DNA of 53,482 nucleotides, taken from positions 1 through 53,482 of IMG/VR virus record IMGVR_UViG_3300017989_000144; one strand, 5' to 3'. Position numbers and translations under genes: made by a program. Under the pieces are notes generated by a model that saw only the letters and a list, made by a program, of their open reading frames with translations, was not told the origin of the DNA and ran no database searches. This document shows, in pieces, positions 31,167 to 40,172 of the stretch (positions within the stretch are counted from its first letter, which is position 1; each line of letters opens with the position of its first letter). This DNA is from a virus.

Positions 31167-32443
31167 GTTCGCTTGGCAAAAGACTGGTCCGTTCGTTGCT
31201 GGAACACCGTACCCCCGAGGTGCTTGCGGAACACGGTATTTCTGCGATGGATTTGAAGGACGATGCGCGGGAAGCTTACTCGTGGGTGTTGGGGTATTAT
31301 GAGGCACACGGGAGCTATCCGACCCCGAAAATGCTTGAGGAGAGCACGGGAATAGGGTTGCCCGAGGAACCCGACCCGCTCGCGTATATCTGCGATCACG
31401 TGCGGCGGCGCAGTCTTTCTATGTCCCTCGGGGAGATACTGCCGAAGGCGGCGGTAGCTCTGGACGACAGCGACCCGGACACCGCCGTGCGATTGTTGCG
31501 GGAGCGGTTGGGTTCGTTGGCGGCCGTGGGAAAGAAAGGGCTGTTTAGCTTTCGGGAATCTGGCAAGGCGCGGACGGCATTTTATGCGGAAGTGAAAAAG
31601 ACGGGCGGTTTGTTGGGGATGCGTACGCCGTGGCCGACACTTGACTCGCATATTCTTGGGTGGGTGAACGGTAGCCTCCATGTGGTTGCCGCGATGTTGA
31701 AGACGGGAAAGACTTGGTTTTCTTGCATCATTGCAGAGGATGCGTTGCGTCGGGGCCTCAAGGTACTGTTCATCACGTTGGAGATGAGCGGGGAGCGAAT
31801 TGGGCGGCGGGTTGCCTCGGTACGGTATAGGATACCGTGGCGGGAAATGGTCCGGGCGGAAATGGATTCGTTATCGGAGGCGGCGTGGGCAAAGGCGGCG
31901 GAAGCGGATACGGAGGGGACGGGAGATATTGTAATCGCAGACAAGCATCGGGTGAGGACCGTGGCGGACGCGTTGGCACTGGCGCAATCGTTGAGCCCCG
32001 ACATCGTTGTGGTGGACGGGGGCTACCGCTTTCAGCCGAGCGGGAAAACGGGCGGCAATTGGGAGAGCACGGTAGACATCGTGGCGGCGTTACAGCATGC
32101 GGCGGAGGCAACGGATGTTCCGTGGGTTGTGACGACGCAAATGGGGGACTCGAAGACCTCGGGCGGCGAGAAAAAGGAGGGCCGTAAGATGCGGGCGTGG
32201 GGCGTGCGGTACGGCAAGGAGTGGGTTATCAATCCTGACGTTGTGATTGGGCTCAGCCAAACGGAGCTAGAGCGTATGGATAAGGTGATGGAGGTGCATT
32301 TTATGGCCGAGCGGGACCCCGTGGGGGACCTGAGCAAGCCATTTTTCCGCCTAAATTGGAACTTTGAAACGATGGATTTTACGGAAAAAAAGGTAGAAGA
32401 GGAGGAGGGCGAAGAAAAAACGGAAATTGGGGTTGCCTTTTGA
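31163..32443 (+). CDS. dnaB: Replicative DnaB-like helicase
   Basis: A 426-residue hexameric helicase candidate. The N-terminal 100 residues are a helical domain. Residues about 150-420 are a RecA-like core: DSHILGWVNGSLHVVAAMLK then TGKTWFSC (Walker A, about 177-184), LFITLEMSGERIGRR (near 200), DIVVVDGGYRF (Walker B) and WVVTTQMGDS. GTG start overlapping the loader stop. The acidic tail ends in EIGVAF; the DNA coding for it also contains a candidate promoter for the next gene. It unwinds the fork for the polymerase at 35515. Confidence 0.8.
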   Translation: MSSLGKRLVRSLLEHRTPEVLAEHGISAMDLKDDAREAYSWVLGYYEAHGSYPTPKMLEESTGIGLPEEPDPLAYICDHVRRRSLSMSLGEILPKAAVALDDSDPDTAVRLLRERLGSLAAVGKKGLFSFRESGKARTAFYAEVKKTGGLLGMRTPWPTLDSHILGWVNGSLHVVAAMLKTGKTWFSCIIAEDALRRGLKVLFITLEMSGERIGRRVASVRYRIPWREMVRAEMDSLSEAAWAKAAEADTEGTGDIVIADKHRVRTVADALALAQSLSPDIVVVDGGYRFQPSGKTGGNWESTVDIVAALQHAAEATDVPWVVTTQMGDSKTSGGEKKEGRKMRAWGVRYGKEWVINPDVVIGLSQTELERMDKVMEVHFMAERDPVGDLSKPFFRLNWNFETMDFTEKKVEEEEGEEKTEIGVAF

Positions 32444-32461
32444 TTGGAAATGTGGTAGCGT
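32433..32461 (+). promoter_or_regulatory. Weak promoter overlapping the helicase gene end
   Basis: TTGCCT at 32433-32438, a 17-base spacer, TAGCGT at 32456-32461 with TGG before it (extended -10). The upstream bases GAAATTGGGGTTGC are identical to those before the promoter at 44972. The -10 is poor, so strength is doubtful; the shared context is what supports it. Confidence 0.35.
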
Positions 32462-32503
32462 GTGCAAAATTCCAATGTCCCAACCTCTAAAAGGAGAAAA
32501 GCG

Positions 32504-32959
32504 ATGGACGCGATGGATTTGCTGGAACGAGTGAAGATGAAGATTGCGGAAGTAAAAACACCACGCCCCCGGCCGGTTCTCGATAAGTTCCGTGCCACCA
32601 CGCCCCCGCCCGCTCAGGGCAACACGTTCGTCCCCTTTTCACAGGCGGCAGTTCGGGGCCGTTTCTATGTGGAGATGGCGGCGCGATTGGAGGCCGTTGA
32701 GGGGGAGGCTCCGGGCGAGGGGTTTGTGTTTGAGGGCGAGGAGTATACGTGGTCCCGCGCAATCAATACGCTTGTTCGGCTGGACCGTCAGTTCGGTGAC
32801 GATTTGCGGAGTCAATACCTTGCCGGGCGGCGGGCGTTTGACCGCGGCGTGCCGGAAAAGGACAATCCGTGGAACGCGACGAAAGATTATTGGCAGAATT
32901 TACGCTGGTACGGCGGATGGCATTGGGGTCGCCGCGACAAGTACCGATTGGATGATTGA
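32504..32959 (+). CDS. Hypothetical protein in the replication cluster
   Basis: A 151-residue protein starting at ATG 32504 behind AAAAGGAG; an earlier ATG has no site. It contains a helical N-terminus (LLERVKMKIAEVKTPRPRP), a polar middle, and an aromatic, basic C-terminus (NPWNATKDYWQNLRWYGGWH). The family is not recognised. Its stop overlaps the primase start by one base, so a replication-related role is a contextual guess. Confidence 0.55.
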   Translation: MDAMDLLERVKMKIAEVKTPRPRPVLDKFRATTPPPAQGNTFVPFSQAAVRGRFYVEMAARLEAVEGEAPGEGFVFEGEEYTWSRAINTLVRLDRQFGDDLRSQYLAGRRAFDRGVPEKDNPWNATKDYWQNLRWYGGWHWGRRDKYRLDD

Positions 32960-33960
32960 TGACGTGGGAACACCTTTGCTCTGTATTGACGGCCCTCGGG
33001 GTCGATACTTCCCATCTGGTCCCCTCGTCCAACGGGCGTGTCATGGTGCCGTGCCCCCTCGCTTCCCATTTTCACTCGGGGGGAGAGGACACACGGCCCT
33101 CGCTCTGCATCTGGTACGACGAGACGCCCGTTCGGTGGAAGTGCTATGCTTGCCATGAGAAGGGCCGGTTGTGGGAGCTGGCTCAATCGTACGCGGACCT
33201 GAATGATAGTGAGAGCGTGCGTCGGCTTGCCACACAATTAGTAGACGAAGATAAGCTCTCTTGCGCACAACAGGTCGAAGCACGTGTCCGCCGTGTAATG
33301 GATGCGGATAAGTGGTTCCGGGCTGCGGAGCCGTCGGGTGCGTCGTTGGCGGAGGACGCGATAGAGAGATACCCGCCCGTATGGGAGTCCGCCCGGGCCG
33401 TGCGGTACTTGCGGACCCGGGTTTCTTACCGGGAGACAATAGACCGTTTTGACTTGCGGTATGATTCGGACCGGGACCGGGTGGTGTTCCCCGTGCGTCG
33501 GCCGGACGGGACGCTCGCGGGAGCCGTGGGACGCGTCTGCGTAAAGGAGCTGGACGCCGGTGTGTTGCCCTATTTGAATTACTACGGGTTCCAGGGGGTG
33601 ACATGTTTGGGCGGGGCGAATCACATGGAGGCGGCGTCGTCGATTATTGTTGTGGAGGGATTTTGTGACATGCTGCGAATAGACAAGTGGGCACGGGACC
33701 GGAGCGCCGCGGTTGTGTGTACGTGGACCTCCCAACTCTCGGCTGAGCACGCGCATCAATTGGTGGCTCGGAATTTACGCGTGTCTATTTGGTACGATAA
33801 TGACGACGCGGGGAATAAAGGATACTATGAGGCGCGGAAGCGTTTGAGTGGTCGGGTTGCACGCATCACCCGGGGCGTGTTACAATACAAGAGTGATCCA
33901 GGGGACCTCACAGAAGGTCAGTTTGATCGAGTTTACTCTAATGCAATGAGGTGTTTGTGA
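32959..33960 (+). CDS. dnaG: DnaG-type primase
   Basis: A 333-residue primase. The zinc-binding N-terminus has Cys32, His37, Cys62 and Cys65 (CPLASH then CYACHEKG), the CHC2 pattern. The TOPRIM-type core carries SIIVVEGFCDMLRI near residue 225 and SIWYDNDDAGNKG near 275, holding the acidic metal site. It makes RNA primers for the polymerase at 35515. At 333 residues it is much shorter than bacterial DnaG, mainly for lack of the C-terminal helicase-binding domain. The start overlaps the previous stop; the next gene overlaps its stop. Confidence 0.8.
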   Translation: MTWEHLCSVLTALGVDTSHLVPSSNGRVMVPCPLASHFHSGGEDTRPSLCIWYDETPVRWKCYACHEKGRLWELAQSYADLNDSESVRRLATQLVDEDKLSCAQQVEARVRRVMDADKWFRAAEPSGASLAEDAIERYPPVWESARAVRYLRTRVSYRETIDRFDLRYDSDRDRVVFPVRRPDGTLAGAVGRVCVKELDAGVLPYLNYYGFQGVTCLGGANHMEAASSIIVVEGFCDMLRIDKWARDRSAAVVCTWTSQLSAEHAHQLVARNLRVSIWYDNDDAGNKGYYEARKRLSGRVARITRGVLQYKSDPGDLTEGQFDRVYSNAMRCL

Positions 33961-34637
33961 TGAGTGAGATACCTGAATGGGCTGTTGGAACTGGCGTAGA
34001 CACGGACATGAAAGGCGACCCCCGGCCGGGGGCGCAGGCGGGGACTCGTTTTTGGATGCCCCGCGCGACCAGTAAAAAGATCGTTTTCCTCACGGAGGGC
34101 ACCGAAGCCCTCGGGTTGTGGGAACATCAGTTTCGCATGGGTGGCAAGTATACGAACTGGCTCTCTTGCCTGGAGCCGATGCGGCTGAAGTGTCATTTGT
34201 GCGAGTGGGCGGCGGCTCACGAAGGGCAGTTTTCCCGCGGGAAAATTCTCGTCTTTTCCATTATCGACTGCGAAGAGTTTACAACCCGCGCTGGGGAGAC
34301 GAAGGCTAACGTTGTCAAGCTCTTGTGCGCTAAGTCACAGACGGCAGAGCTTCTCAAACGAAAATACTTGTCTCAGCTTGAGGAAGGGCGGGGGCTGAAA
34401 GGCGCGATGTTCCAAGTGTATCGGAGTAACGAGCCCACGTCTCCGAGTGTGGGCAACGACTACGAATACAAGAAACACGTTGACCTGGACACGTTCCCGG
34501 ATGCCACGCCGTTGGACGCGGCGAAGCTCTTGGCTCCCGACCCGGATGCCGTGTTGGCAGCGATCCGCAGAATCGCCGCGGAGGCGGGTGAGGGTCCGGC
34601 TTCGGAGGCTTCCACGGACGTGGATGTGGACTACTAG
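33960..34637 (+). CDS. Single-stranded DNA-binding protein, phage type
   Basis: A 225-residue protein of a phage ssDNA-binding type: RFWMPRATSKKIVFLTEG, LWEHQFRMGGKYTNWLSCLE, KCHLCEW (zinc-like Cys pair), VFSIIDCEEFTTRAGE and an acidic C-terminal tail ending DVDVDY. Acidic tails in ssDNA-binding proteins recruit replication partners. It overlaps the primase stop by one base and precedes a terminator, so it ends the first replication transcript. Confidence 0.65.
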   Translation: MSEIPEWAVGTGVDTDMKGDPRPGAQAGTRFWMPRATSKKIVFLTEGTEALGLWEHQFRMGGKYTNWLSCLEPMRLKCHLCEWAAAHEGQFSRGKILVFSIIDCEEFTTRAGETKANVVKLLCAKSQTAELLKRKYLSQLEEGRGLKGAMFQVYRSNEPTSPSVGNDYEYKKHVDLDTFPDATPLDAAKLLAPDPDAVLAAIRRIAAEAGEGPASEASTDVDVDY

Positions 34638-34661
34638 TACATCAAATGTCTCCTGATGTGG

Positions 34662-34701
34662 GGCGGTGTGCGTCGTATGGGGCGCACATCGCCTTTCTTT
34701 T
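34662..34701 (+). terminator. Rho-independent terminator after the ssDNA-binding gene
   Basis: GGCGGTGTGCG pairs with the downstream CGCACATCGCC, with one G-T wobble, around a TCGTATGGGG-type loop, and is followed by TTTCTTTT. A palindrome copy starts two bases after the T run, and the next ATG follows within 30 bases. Confidence 0.75.
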
Positions 34702-34702
34702 C

Positions 34703-34716
34703 TGCAAGCGCGTGCA
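34703..34716 (+). repeat. Dispersed 14-bp palindrome, copy 6
   Basis: TGCAAGCGCGTGCA, the A-variant, lies directly after the terminator T run and 14 bases before the methyltransferase ATG, with GGAGG in between. A second terminator-palindrome junction occurs at 44122. Confidence 0.85.
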
Positions 34717-34730
34717 ACCCGGAGGATACC

Positions 34731-35531
34731 ATGTCTACGACGGTAGTGGTGGGTGATTTTAGAGAGAAGAAAGATCGGCTCGCTGATGGAGTGGCGCAGC
34801 TCGTATTCACGGACCCGCCCTTTAATATTGGGCACCCGTATGTCGGGTTCAGCGATGTTATGGAGGGGCGGGAATACCGTACTCTTATTTCAAACATCGT
34901 CCAGGAGGCGTGGCGATGTCTCACCCCGGGCGGGCGTTTTTGTATGCACGTGCCTGACGAGGTGGTGTTGCCCGTGTTGGAGGACGCACGTTTTTGGGGG
35001 ATGTTGCCATCGGACTGGATTGTGTGGCACTATCGTTTCGGGCAGTGTGGAAAAACAAAATACATCAACAGCAAGTGCCACCTCTTAACGTTCTTGAAAC
35101 CGGGCGGTGTCCCCGTGTGGAACCCGGACGATGTGCTAGTGGCAAGTGACCGGGCCTCCACGTATGAAGACCCGCGAACAAAAGAGACGGCGACCCCCGG
35201 CAAGCGCGTTCCGTTGGACGTTTGGGGGATTCCCAGCGACGGGCCGTATTGGGGCCGGGTTCAAGGTAACTCGAAGGAGCGTCGCAGCGTGAAAAACGGG
35301 GCTCTCGTCGATCACCCCAATCAGTTGCCCGAGGTGTACTTAGAGCGAGTGATACGGGGTTGGACAAACCCCGGCGATTTGGTTGTGGACTTTTGCGGCG
35401 GTTCGGGAACGACGGCCGTGGTTGCCAAGGCTCTCGGGCGTGCATCTTGTACGTTTGAGATTTCTTCTGATAATGCGGCAAGTATTATGCAACGATTGGA
35501 AAAAGGAGCGGTCCGTGTCCCTAGTTACTGA
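34731..35531 (+). CDS. Orphan DNA methyltransferase (class beta)
   Basis: A 266-residue DNA methyltransferase of the N6-adenine/N4-cytosine type. The catalytic motif DPPF is at residues 28-31, and the SAM motif VVDFCGGSGTTAVV begins near 218. This order (catalytic before SAM) is the beta class. Residues between carry the target recognition region, which does not reveal the site. ATG 34731 follows GGAGG by five bases. No restriction enzyme gene lies beside it, so it probably protects phage DNA from host restriction or marks it for control. Confidence 0.85.
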   Translation: MSTTVVVGDFREKKDRLADGVAQLVFTDPPFNIGHPYVGFSDVMEGREYRTLISNIVQEAWRCLTPGGRFCMHVPDEVVLPVLEDARFWGMLPSDWIVWHYRFGQCGKTKYINSKCHLLTFLKPGGVPVWNPDDVLVASDRASTYEDPRTKETATPGKRVPLDVWGIPSDGPYWGRVQGNSKERRSVKNGALVDHPNQLPEVYLERVIRGWTNPGDLVVDFCGGSGTTAVVAKALGRASCTFEISSDNAASIMQRLEKGAVRVPSY

Positions 35532-37389
35532 TTTCGCAAAGGCGGCAAAGGCGGCGGGGGGCTTTTCCTTTGATGTGGAAAATCCGCCGGAGTTGCGCCC
35601 CCATCAGCCCGATTTTCGATTGGCCGGATGTAATTTTGGCACAGACGATGATTTCAATATTTACTTGACGAACCGAGCGGAAGTGCGGGAGTTATGCGGC
35701 CTCTTGTTTGCCGAACCTTTGGACGCGGTTGCGTATAATGCGAAATACGATTTGCGGGTATTGCGAGCCGTTGACTGTTTGCCCACGGGGTACCCTGTTC
35801 GTCTTTGTGATCCGATGGTAGCGGTAAACTTGCTGGATGACAACAGGCGTCCCAATCAGCTCGGGTTGAAACAGGTCATGCGGGATTTGTTTGATGAGCG
35901 GATGGTGGACTTTATGGCGGCGTGGGCGTGTGGGGAGGATAGTGAGGAGTTTCGTAGGTATGCTCTCAACGATGCGCGGCAGGAATGGCGGTTGTGGCAG
36001 TGGGCGGCACCTCAACTTGAGAATGAGGGGCTCGCTAAGCTATTCCACAAGATTTTAATGCCGATGACGCTGGTATTTGCGGACATGGAAGCTACGGGGT
36101 GTCGGTGGAGTTTGTCGCACGCGCGGCGATTACTGCGTTCATTTCAGACGGCGCGGCGGGAGCTGGAGGCGCAGATTAAATCAACAATAGGGACGCTGAA
36201 CATAGGTAGCGATGCGCAGCTCGCCGCTCGTTTGTTTGATGAGCTGGGGTACTCTACCCGGGGGATTGCGTGGCTAGAGAAGTCCGGCCGCTTCACCGTG
36301 GATCGGGCGGCGATGGATAAGCTTGCCAAGAAATACCCGGTGTGTGATTTGATTCGGCAGTACCGTACGGCCCGTAAAATGATTTCTACCTATTTAGAGC
36401 CGCTATCTCGACAGGCCATGGAGGACCCTGACAGCCGGGTGCACCCGACATTCTGGATTACATCTTCCACGGGACGAACGAGGTGCTCCAATCCCAATTT
36501 CCAAAACATCCCGGTCCTATTGCCCGGGCGGCTCAAAGACTTGCGGATACGGGACGGCATTGAGGCGCAACCCGGGTATAAGCTTATCGTGTTTGACCTC
36601 TCACAAATAGAACTTCGGATGTGTGCGCACGTGACCGGGGACGCTAAGTTCACCGCGGCATATACCGATTGGGTATGCACCCTTTGCGGCAGTGCGGGCA
36701 CGGAATCGCGGCACGTGTTGCGGGAGTGTCCCTCGTGCGGCTCGCCTGAGAACGAAGAGGCGTTGGCGAGAAAGGTTCCGGGGTTCTGGCACGGCAAAGA
36801 TATTCACACAGAAACGAGCAACAATATCAAGGCGTTGGGAGGGGATAGGAAGAAAGGCAAAATCGCTAATTTTTCGTTGATCTACAATATCACCGCTTTT
36901 GAGTTGAACCGGCGGATGCCGGACTGGTCGAAAGCGAAGTGGCAAGCAGTCATTGATGAGTATTTTAACGAGGACAATTATATCGGCGTTCGTACGTGGC
37001 ATCACCGTATGGAGCGACAGTTGTGGGAGACGGGAGAGGTTCGGGACGTGTTTGGGCGCAAGCGCCGTATTCGGCGGCGGGATTTGGAGAGAAGTCCAAA
37101 GCATGCGATGAATCAGTTTGTCAATTTTCCGATGCAGTGCGCGGCGTGTAATTTATTCATGCTCGGTCTGGGCAAATTGCGGACGCGTTTTATGGAGCGG
37201 GGCGAGTGGCTGAGGGAGGTGTTGCCCACTAACATGGTCCATGATGAGGGCGTGTTTGAGGTCCGAGAAGATAAGGTGGGAGAGGCTAAAGAAACAATTA
37301 TTGACGTGATTGAAAACAGTGTTTCTTTTCGGGTGCCCATTCGGCTGGACGTGCTAGTGGTGGATCGTTGGGGAGAGGCAAAGGCATGA
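35515..37389 (+). CDS. polA: Family A DNA polymerase with zinc-ribbon insertion
   Basis: A 624-residue polymerase; GTG 35515 follows AAAAGGAG. A 3'-5' exonuclease domain has FDVEN (Asp20, Glu22), VAYNAKYD near 76 and RRYALNDARQ near 145. Polymerase motifs: VFDLSQIELR with Asp361 (motif A), RKKGKIANFSLIYN (motif B) with Phe453 at the site of E. coli Phe762, and MVHDEGVF with His576 and Asp577 (motif C). Between motif A and B lies CTLC near 388 and CPSC near 405, a four-Cys insert I do not expect. It is the main replicative polymerase. Confidence 0.9.
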   Translation: MSLVTDFAKAAKAAGGFSFDVENPPELRPHQPDFRLAGCNFGTDDDFNIYLTNRAEVRELCGLLFAEPLDAVAYNAKYDLRVLRAVDCLPTGYPVRLCDPMVAVNLLDDNRRPNQLGLKQVMRDLFDERMVDFMAAWACGEDSEEFRRYALNDARQEWRLWQWAAPQLENEGLAKLFHKILMPMTLVFADMEATGCRWSLSHARRLLRSFQTARRELEAQIKSTIGTLNIGSDAQLAARLFDELGYSTRGIAWLEKSGRFTVDRAAMDKLAKKYPVCDLIRQYRTARKMISTYLEPLSRQAMEDPDSRVHPTFWITSSTGRTRCSNPNFQNIPVLLPGRLKDLRIRDGIEAQPGYKLIVFDLSQIELRMCAHVTGDAKFTAAYTDWVCTLCGSAGTESRHVLRECPSCGSPENEEALARKVPGFWHGKDIHTETSNNIKALGGDRKKGKIANFSLIYNITAFELNRRMPDWSKAKWQAVIDEYFNEDNYIGVRTWHHRMERQLWETGEVRDVFGRKRRIRRRDLERSPKHAMNQFVNFPMQCAACNLFMLGLGKLRTRFMERGEWLREVLPTNMVHDEGVFEVREDKVGEAKETIIDVIENSVSFRVPIRLDVLVVDRWGEAKA

Positions 37390-38720
37390 GCGAATATAAA
37401 ATGGATCGCTTGTTGTGGATGCCGAGGGAAGAGTGGTGCTCCGAGTATCAAGAGGCACTCACGCGGGTGGTGACGCCATACGTAGGGGAGCCGTACGAGG
37501 TGCGTTGCTGGGAGGAGGACGGGGAGTGGGTCGGCGTACCGCGGGTGTTCGGGAAGCTAGTGCCGCCGTGGTGGGCGTCGTCGGTGCCGGAGCCTGAGAA
37601 AATACCCGCGCCCCCTGTCACAATTTCGTGGCGGCGGGGGCAGAAGCCCGCTGTTGAGAAGATGCTCACTGCGTTTGCGTCGGGCGTGTCCGGGGTACGG
37701 CTGGAGGCACCCCCGGCGAGCGGAAAGACCTTGATGGCGCTTGCCGTGGCCTTTGATCGGGAGGCTCCGACGCTCGTGGTTGTGCACAAGACCGACCTCG
37801 CAAAGCAGTGGCAGGACACGGCCCGAAAGTTCTTTGGTGAGGAGGCCGGGCACGTGCAAGGAAGCAAGTGGGATTGGAAGGGGCGGCGATTTACGACGGC
37901 GCTGGCGCAGACGTTGTATTCGCGGCGGGATAAACTGCCGGAGGGGTTTCGAGAGGCGTTCGGTCTGGTGGTGTACGACGAAGGGCACCACTATCCGAGC
38001 GAGTCTTTTTCTACCGTGCTCAGCATGTTCCCGGCGCGTCGTTTGGCGGTGTCCGCGACATGGCGGCGAGCTGACGGGCTTGCCGATTTGTGGGAGTGGC
38101 ATGTCGGGCGGACCGTGGTGGTGGCGGAGACAGAAAGACTGACAGGAGAGTTTGTCCATGTCCCGTGGCGGACGCCGTTCAACGATATGTGGTATACTCA
38201 CGGAGGCCGGGTGAACCGTGCGCGGTTGTTGACGCTGATAGAAAAAAATGAGGCGTTTTCGACGTGGCTGGCGGAGCAATGTATCAAAGGGGTGAACGCG
38301 GGGCGGCGGGTGTTGCTGGTAAGTGATCGAATTGCGCAGCTCGCCGCGATTCATGGGCGGGCGGTGGAGCGGGGGCACTTGCCGGGTCTTTACTGTCGAA
38401 GTTTTCCGCAGAAGGGAGAAAAGAAACGGAGGCGTATCACCGAGGCGGAGTTGGCGGCCGCACGGGAACATCAAATCATACTGGCCACCTACACATTAAT
38501 GATGGAGGGTACGGATGTTCCCGCATTAGATACGCTCATTTTTGGTACGCCTCGGGCGGATGTGGAGCAAGTGGTGGGGCGCATACAACGTCCATCCGCT
38601 GAGAAAAAATCACTCTTGGTCGTGGACCCCGTTTTTCAGACGCGGTACTGTAGAGCGCTTGCGGGGAAGCGGGAGGAGCAATTACTAAATCTGGGCTTTA
38701 CGAAAAGGGTAAAAAGATGA
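37386..38720 (+). CDS. SF2 DNA helicase (UvsW/XPB-like)
   Basis: A 444-residue helicase. After an unfamiliar 85-residue N-terminus come the SF2 motifs: LEAPPASGKTLMALAVAFD (motif I), LVVVHKTDLAKQW, VVYDEGHHYPS (DExH, motif II), LAVSATWRRAD (motif III) and in the second half LATYTLMMEGTDVP and EQVVGRIQRP (motifs V and VI). It resembles phage UvsW- or XPB-like enzymes that reverse forks or unwind recombination structures. It starts inside the polymerase stop by four bases. Confidence 0.85.
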   Translation: MSEYKMDRLLWMPREEWCSEYQEALTRVVTPYVGEPYEVRCWEEDGEWVGVPRVFGKLVPPWWASSVPEPEKIPAPPVTISWRRGQKPAVEKMLTAFASGVSGVRLEAPPASGKTLMALAVAFDREAPTLVVVHKTDLAKQWQDTARKFFGEEAGHVQGSKWDWKGRRFTTALAQTLYSRRDKLPEGFREAFGLVVYDEGHHYPSESFSTVLSMFPARRLAVSATWRRADGLADLWEWHVGRTVVVAETERLTGEFVHVPWRTPFNDMWYTHGGRVNRARLLTLIEKNEAFSTWLAEQCIKGVNAGRRVLLVSDRIAQLAAIHGRAVERGHLPGLYCRSFPQKGEKKRRRITEAELAAAREHQIILATYTLMMEGTDVPALDTLIFGTPRADVEQVVGRIQRPSAEKKSLLVVDPVFQTRYCRALAGKREEQLLNLGFTKRVKR

Positions 38721-39043
38721 GCGATACGAGTAAAGAATCTTCCGGGTGGTGTCAGGTTTCGCGGCTCTGGAAAGAGAGCGGCGTGGTTGCGCGGGAAGAG
38801 GCGGACGAGGAGTTGATTGAGGTTCCCATGGTGGTGGAGGGTGCAATGGTTGCAAACGTATCTTTCGGCAACCGCTTGACTCTCAATATGGGAAATTACG
38901 AGTCCTGTCAACTCTCGGTCGCCGTGACTATACCGTGCTATTTACCGGAACTGAATACGGCATACAAAGCGGCAAAATCCTTTGTTGATATGAAGATGGC
39001 GGCGGAGTCCCGGGCGTTGAAAGAGTACCGTTCGTCGAAATAA
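38717..39043 (+). CDS. Conserved-looking phage protein of unknown function
   Basis: A 108-residue protein between the helicase and recombinase genes. GNRLTLNMGNYESCQLSVAV followed by TIPCYLPELNTAYKAAKSFVD has the strand-strand-helix pattern of a small phage family I have met near recombination genes, without known function. It overlaps the helicase stop by four bases. The Lys-rich end is helical. Confidence 0.55.
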   Translation: MSDTSKESSGWCQVSRLWKESGVVAREEADEELIEVPMVVEGAMVANVSFGNRLTLNMGNYESCQLSVAVTIPCYLPELNTAYKAAKSFVDMKMAAESRALKEYRSSK

Positions 39044-39065
39044 TTCCCCCTTTGAGGAGCCTATT

Positions 39066-40172
39066 ATGGCTGATGATGTCCTTCGAGAATTTATTGCGAA
39101 AATCAATGCCGCCTATAAAGGCGAGATCGTAGAAGTCGGGGGCCGGTTTGGCGCGTTGACGCTGGGACGCTTCTCGTCGGGCATCCTCTCCTTGGACTGC
39201 GCGCTCGGCGGGGGCTTTCCTTTTTCGCGGGTCATGGTGGTGGCTGGAAACGAGTCGTCTGGTAAGACTCTGATGGCGCTGAAGGCGGTGGAGCAGATCA
39301 AGAACTATGACCACCATACGCATCTTCATCGGGACTTTTGTGACCCGAAGACGTTTCTACCCGGGCGGTGTTTGTTTGTGGACTTGGAGGGTACGTTCGA
39401 TCTGGCGTGGGCGAAGGCGGTTGCGAATTGGGATACAGAGTGGCACGCTGTCGCTCGACCGGAATACGCGGAGCAGGCGATTGATATTGTTGGGTCTGCC
39501 ATGGAGGAAAACGTGTTTGACCTGATCGTGGTGGACAGTATTGCGCAGATGACGCCCACGAAAGAGATTGAATGTAGTGCCGAGGATTGGCAGCAAGGAC
39601 TCGCCGCCCGGTTGATGAACAAGGCGATGCGAAAGTGGGTTGCCCGGTTAAATAAAATCAGTCAAGGTAACCCGGCGGGCGGTCCGGCGATCATGTGTTT
39701 GAATCAATTTCGTGTGACCATGGGTGTGATGTACGGCGACCCCCGGGTGATGCCGGGCGGCAAGGGACAGGTCTTTGCTAGTTCCATCATAATTTATAAT
39801 CGGTCGCAAAAGGTGTCGGACGGGGCAGACAAGGAAACGTCTTCGGTGGAGCTGGGGGGCGTGACAATGAAGAATAAGACGTACGTACCGAAGCTCAATT
39901 TCACTTACAATATGGGCCTTCGGGACGGGGAAAAACTGGCCAAAGGGGAGGTAGATAATCTAAAACAGCTCTACACGTTGGGAAGCAAGTACGGCATTAT
40001 CGAACACGCAAAGACGGGGGACGATTGGTACGTTGGCAAGCGGTCATGGAAGACAAAGAAAGCGCTGTTGGCGGATATGGAGGACGATACGGCACTGTAC
40101 CGGCTCTTGTGGCGCAGCGTGGTAGCAGCGGCGACTGAAAAGGTGGAGGTGGCTGATGTCAGTGCCGAGTGA
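39066..40172 (+). CDS. recA: RecA/UvsX-like recombinase
   Basis: A 368-residue RecA-fold protein. Walker A GNESSGKTL is at residues 61-69, preceded by SSGILSLDCALGGGFPFSRV, which is typical of RecA. Walker B FDLIVVDSIAQM is near 157. MCLNQFRVTMGVMYGDPRVM near 220 resembles the loop-1/loop-2 region, and GGKGQVFASSIIIYNR follows it. It should load on ssDNA and drive strand exchange in recombination-dependent replication. It has a strong Shine-Dalgarno (TTGAGGAGCC) and extends 17 bases into the next gene. Confidence 0.85.
   Translation: MADDVLREFIAKINAAYKGEIVEVGGRFGALTLGRFSSGILSLDCALGGGFPFSRVMVVAGNESSGKTLMALKAVEQIKNYDHHTHLHRDFCDPKTFLPGRCLFVDLEGTFDLAWAKAVANWDTEWHAVARPEYAEQAIDIVGSAMEENVFDLIVVDSIAQMTPTKEIECSAEDWQQGLAARLMNKAMRKWVARLNKISQGNPAGGPAIMCLNQFRVTMGVMYGDPRVMPGGKGQVFASSIIIYNRSQKVSDGADKETSSVELGGVTMKNKTYVPKLNFTYNMGLRDGEKLAKGEVDNLKQLYTLGSKYGIIEHAKTGDDWYVGKRSWKTKKALLADMEDDTALYRLLWRSVVAAATEKVEVADVSAE

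Noticed and set aside
34656-34730. Longer methyltransferase start at 34656
   Set aside because: This stretch is a terminator plus a repeat copy and the ATG at 34731 has a well-placed GGAGG.
37847-37860. Extra half-copies of the 14-bp repeat, such as GGGCACGTGCAAGG near 37850 and TTGCACGC near 19383, 33858 and 48822
   Set aside because: Each keeps only one arm, so they are counted as chance matches and left out of the ten.
38151-38198. TATACT at 38193 within the SF2 helicase gene as a promoter
   Set aside because: No -35-like hexamer stands 15-19 bases upstream; it is likely chance coding sequence.
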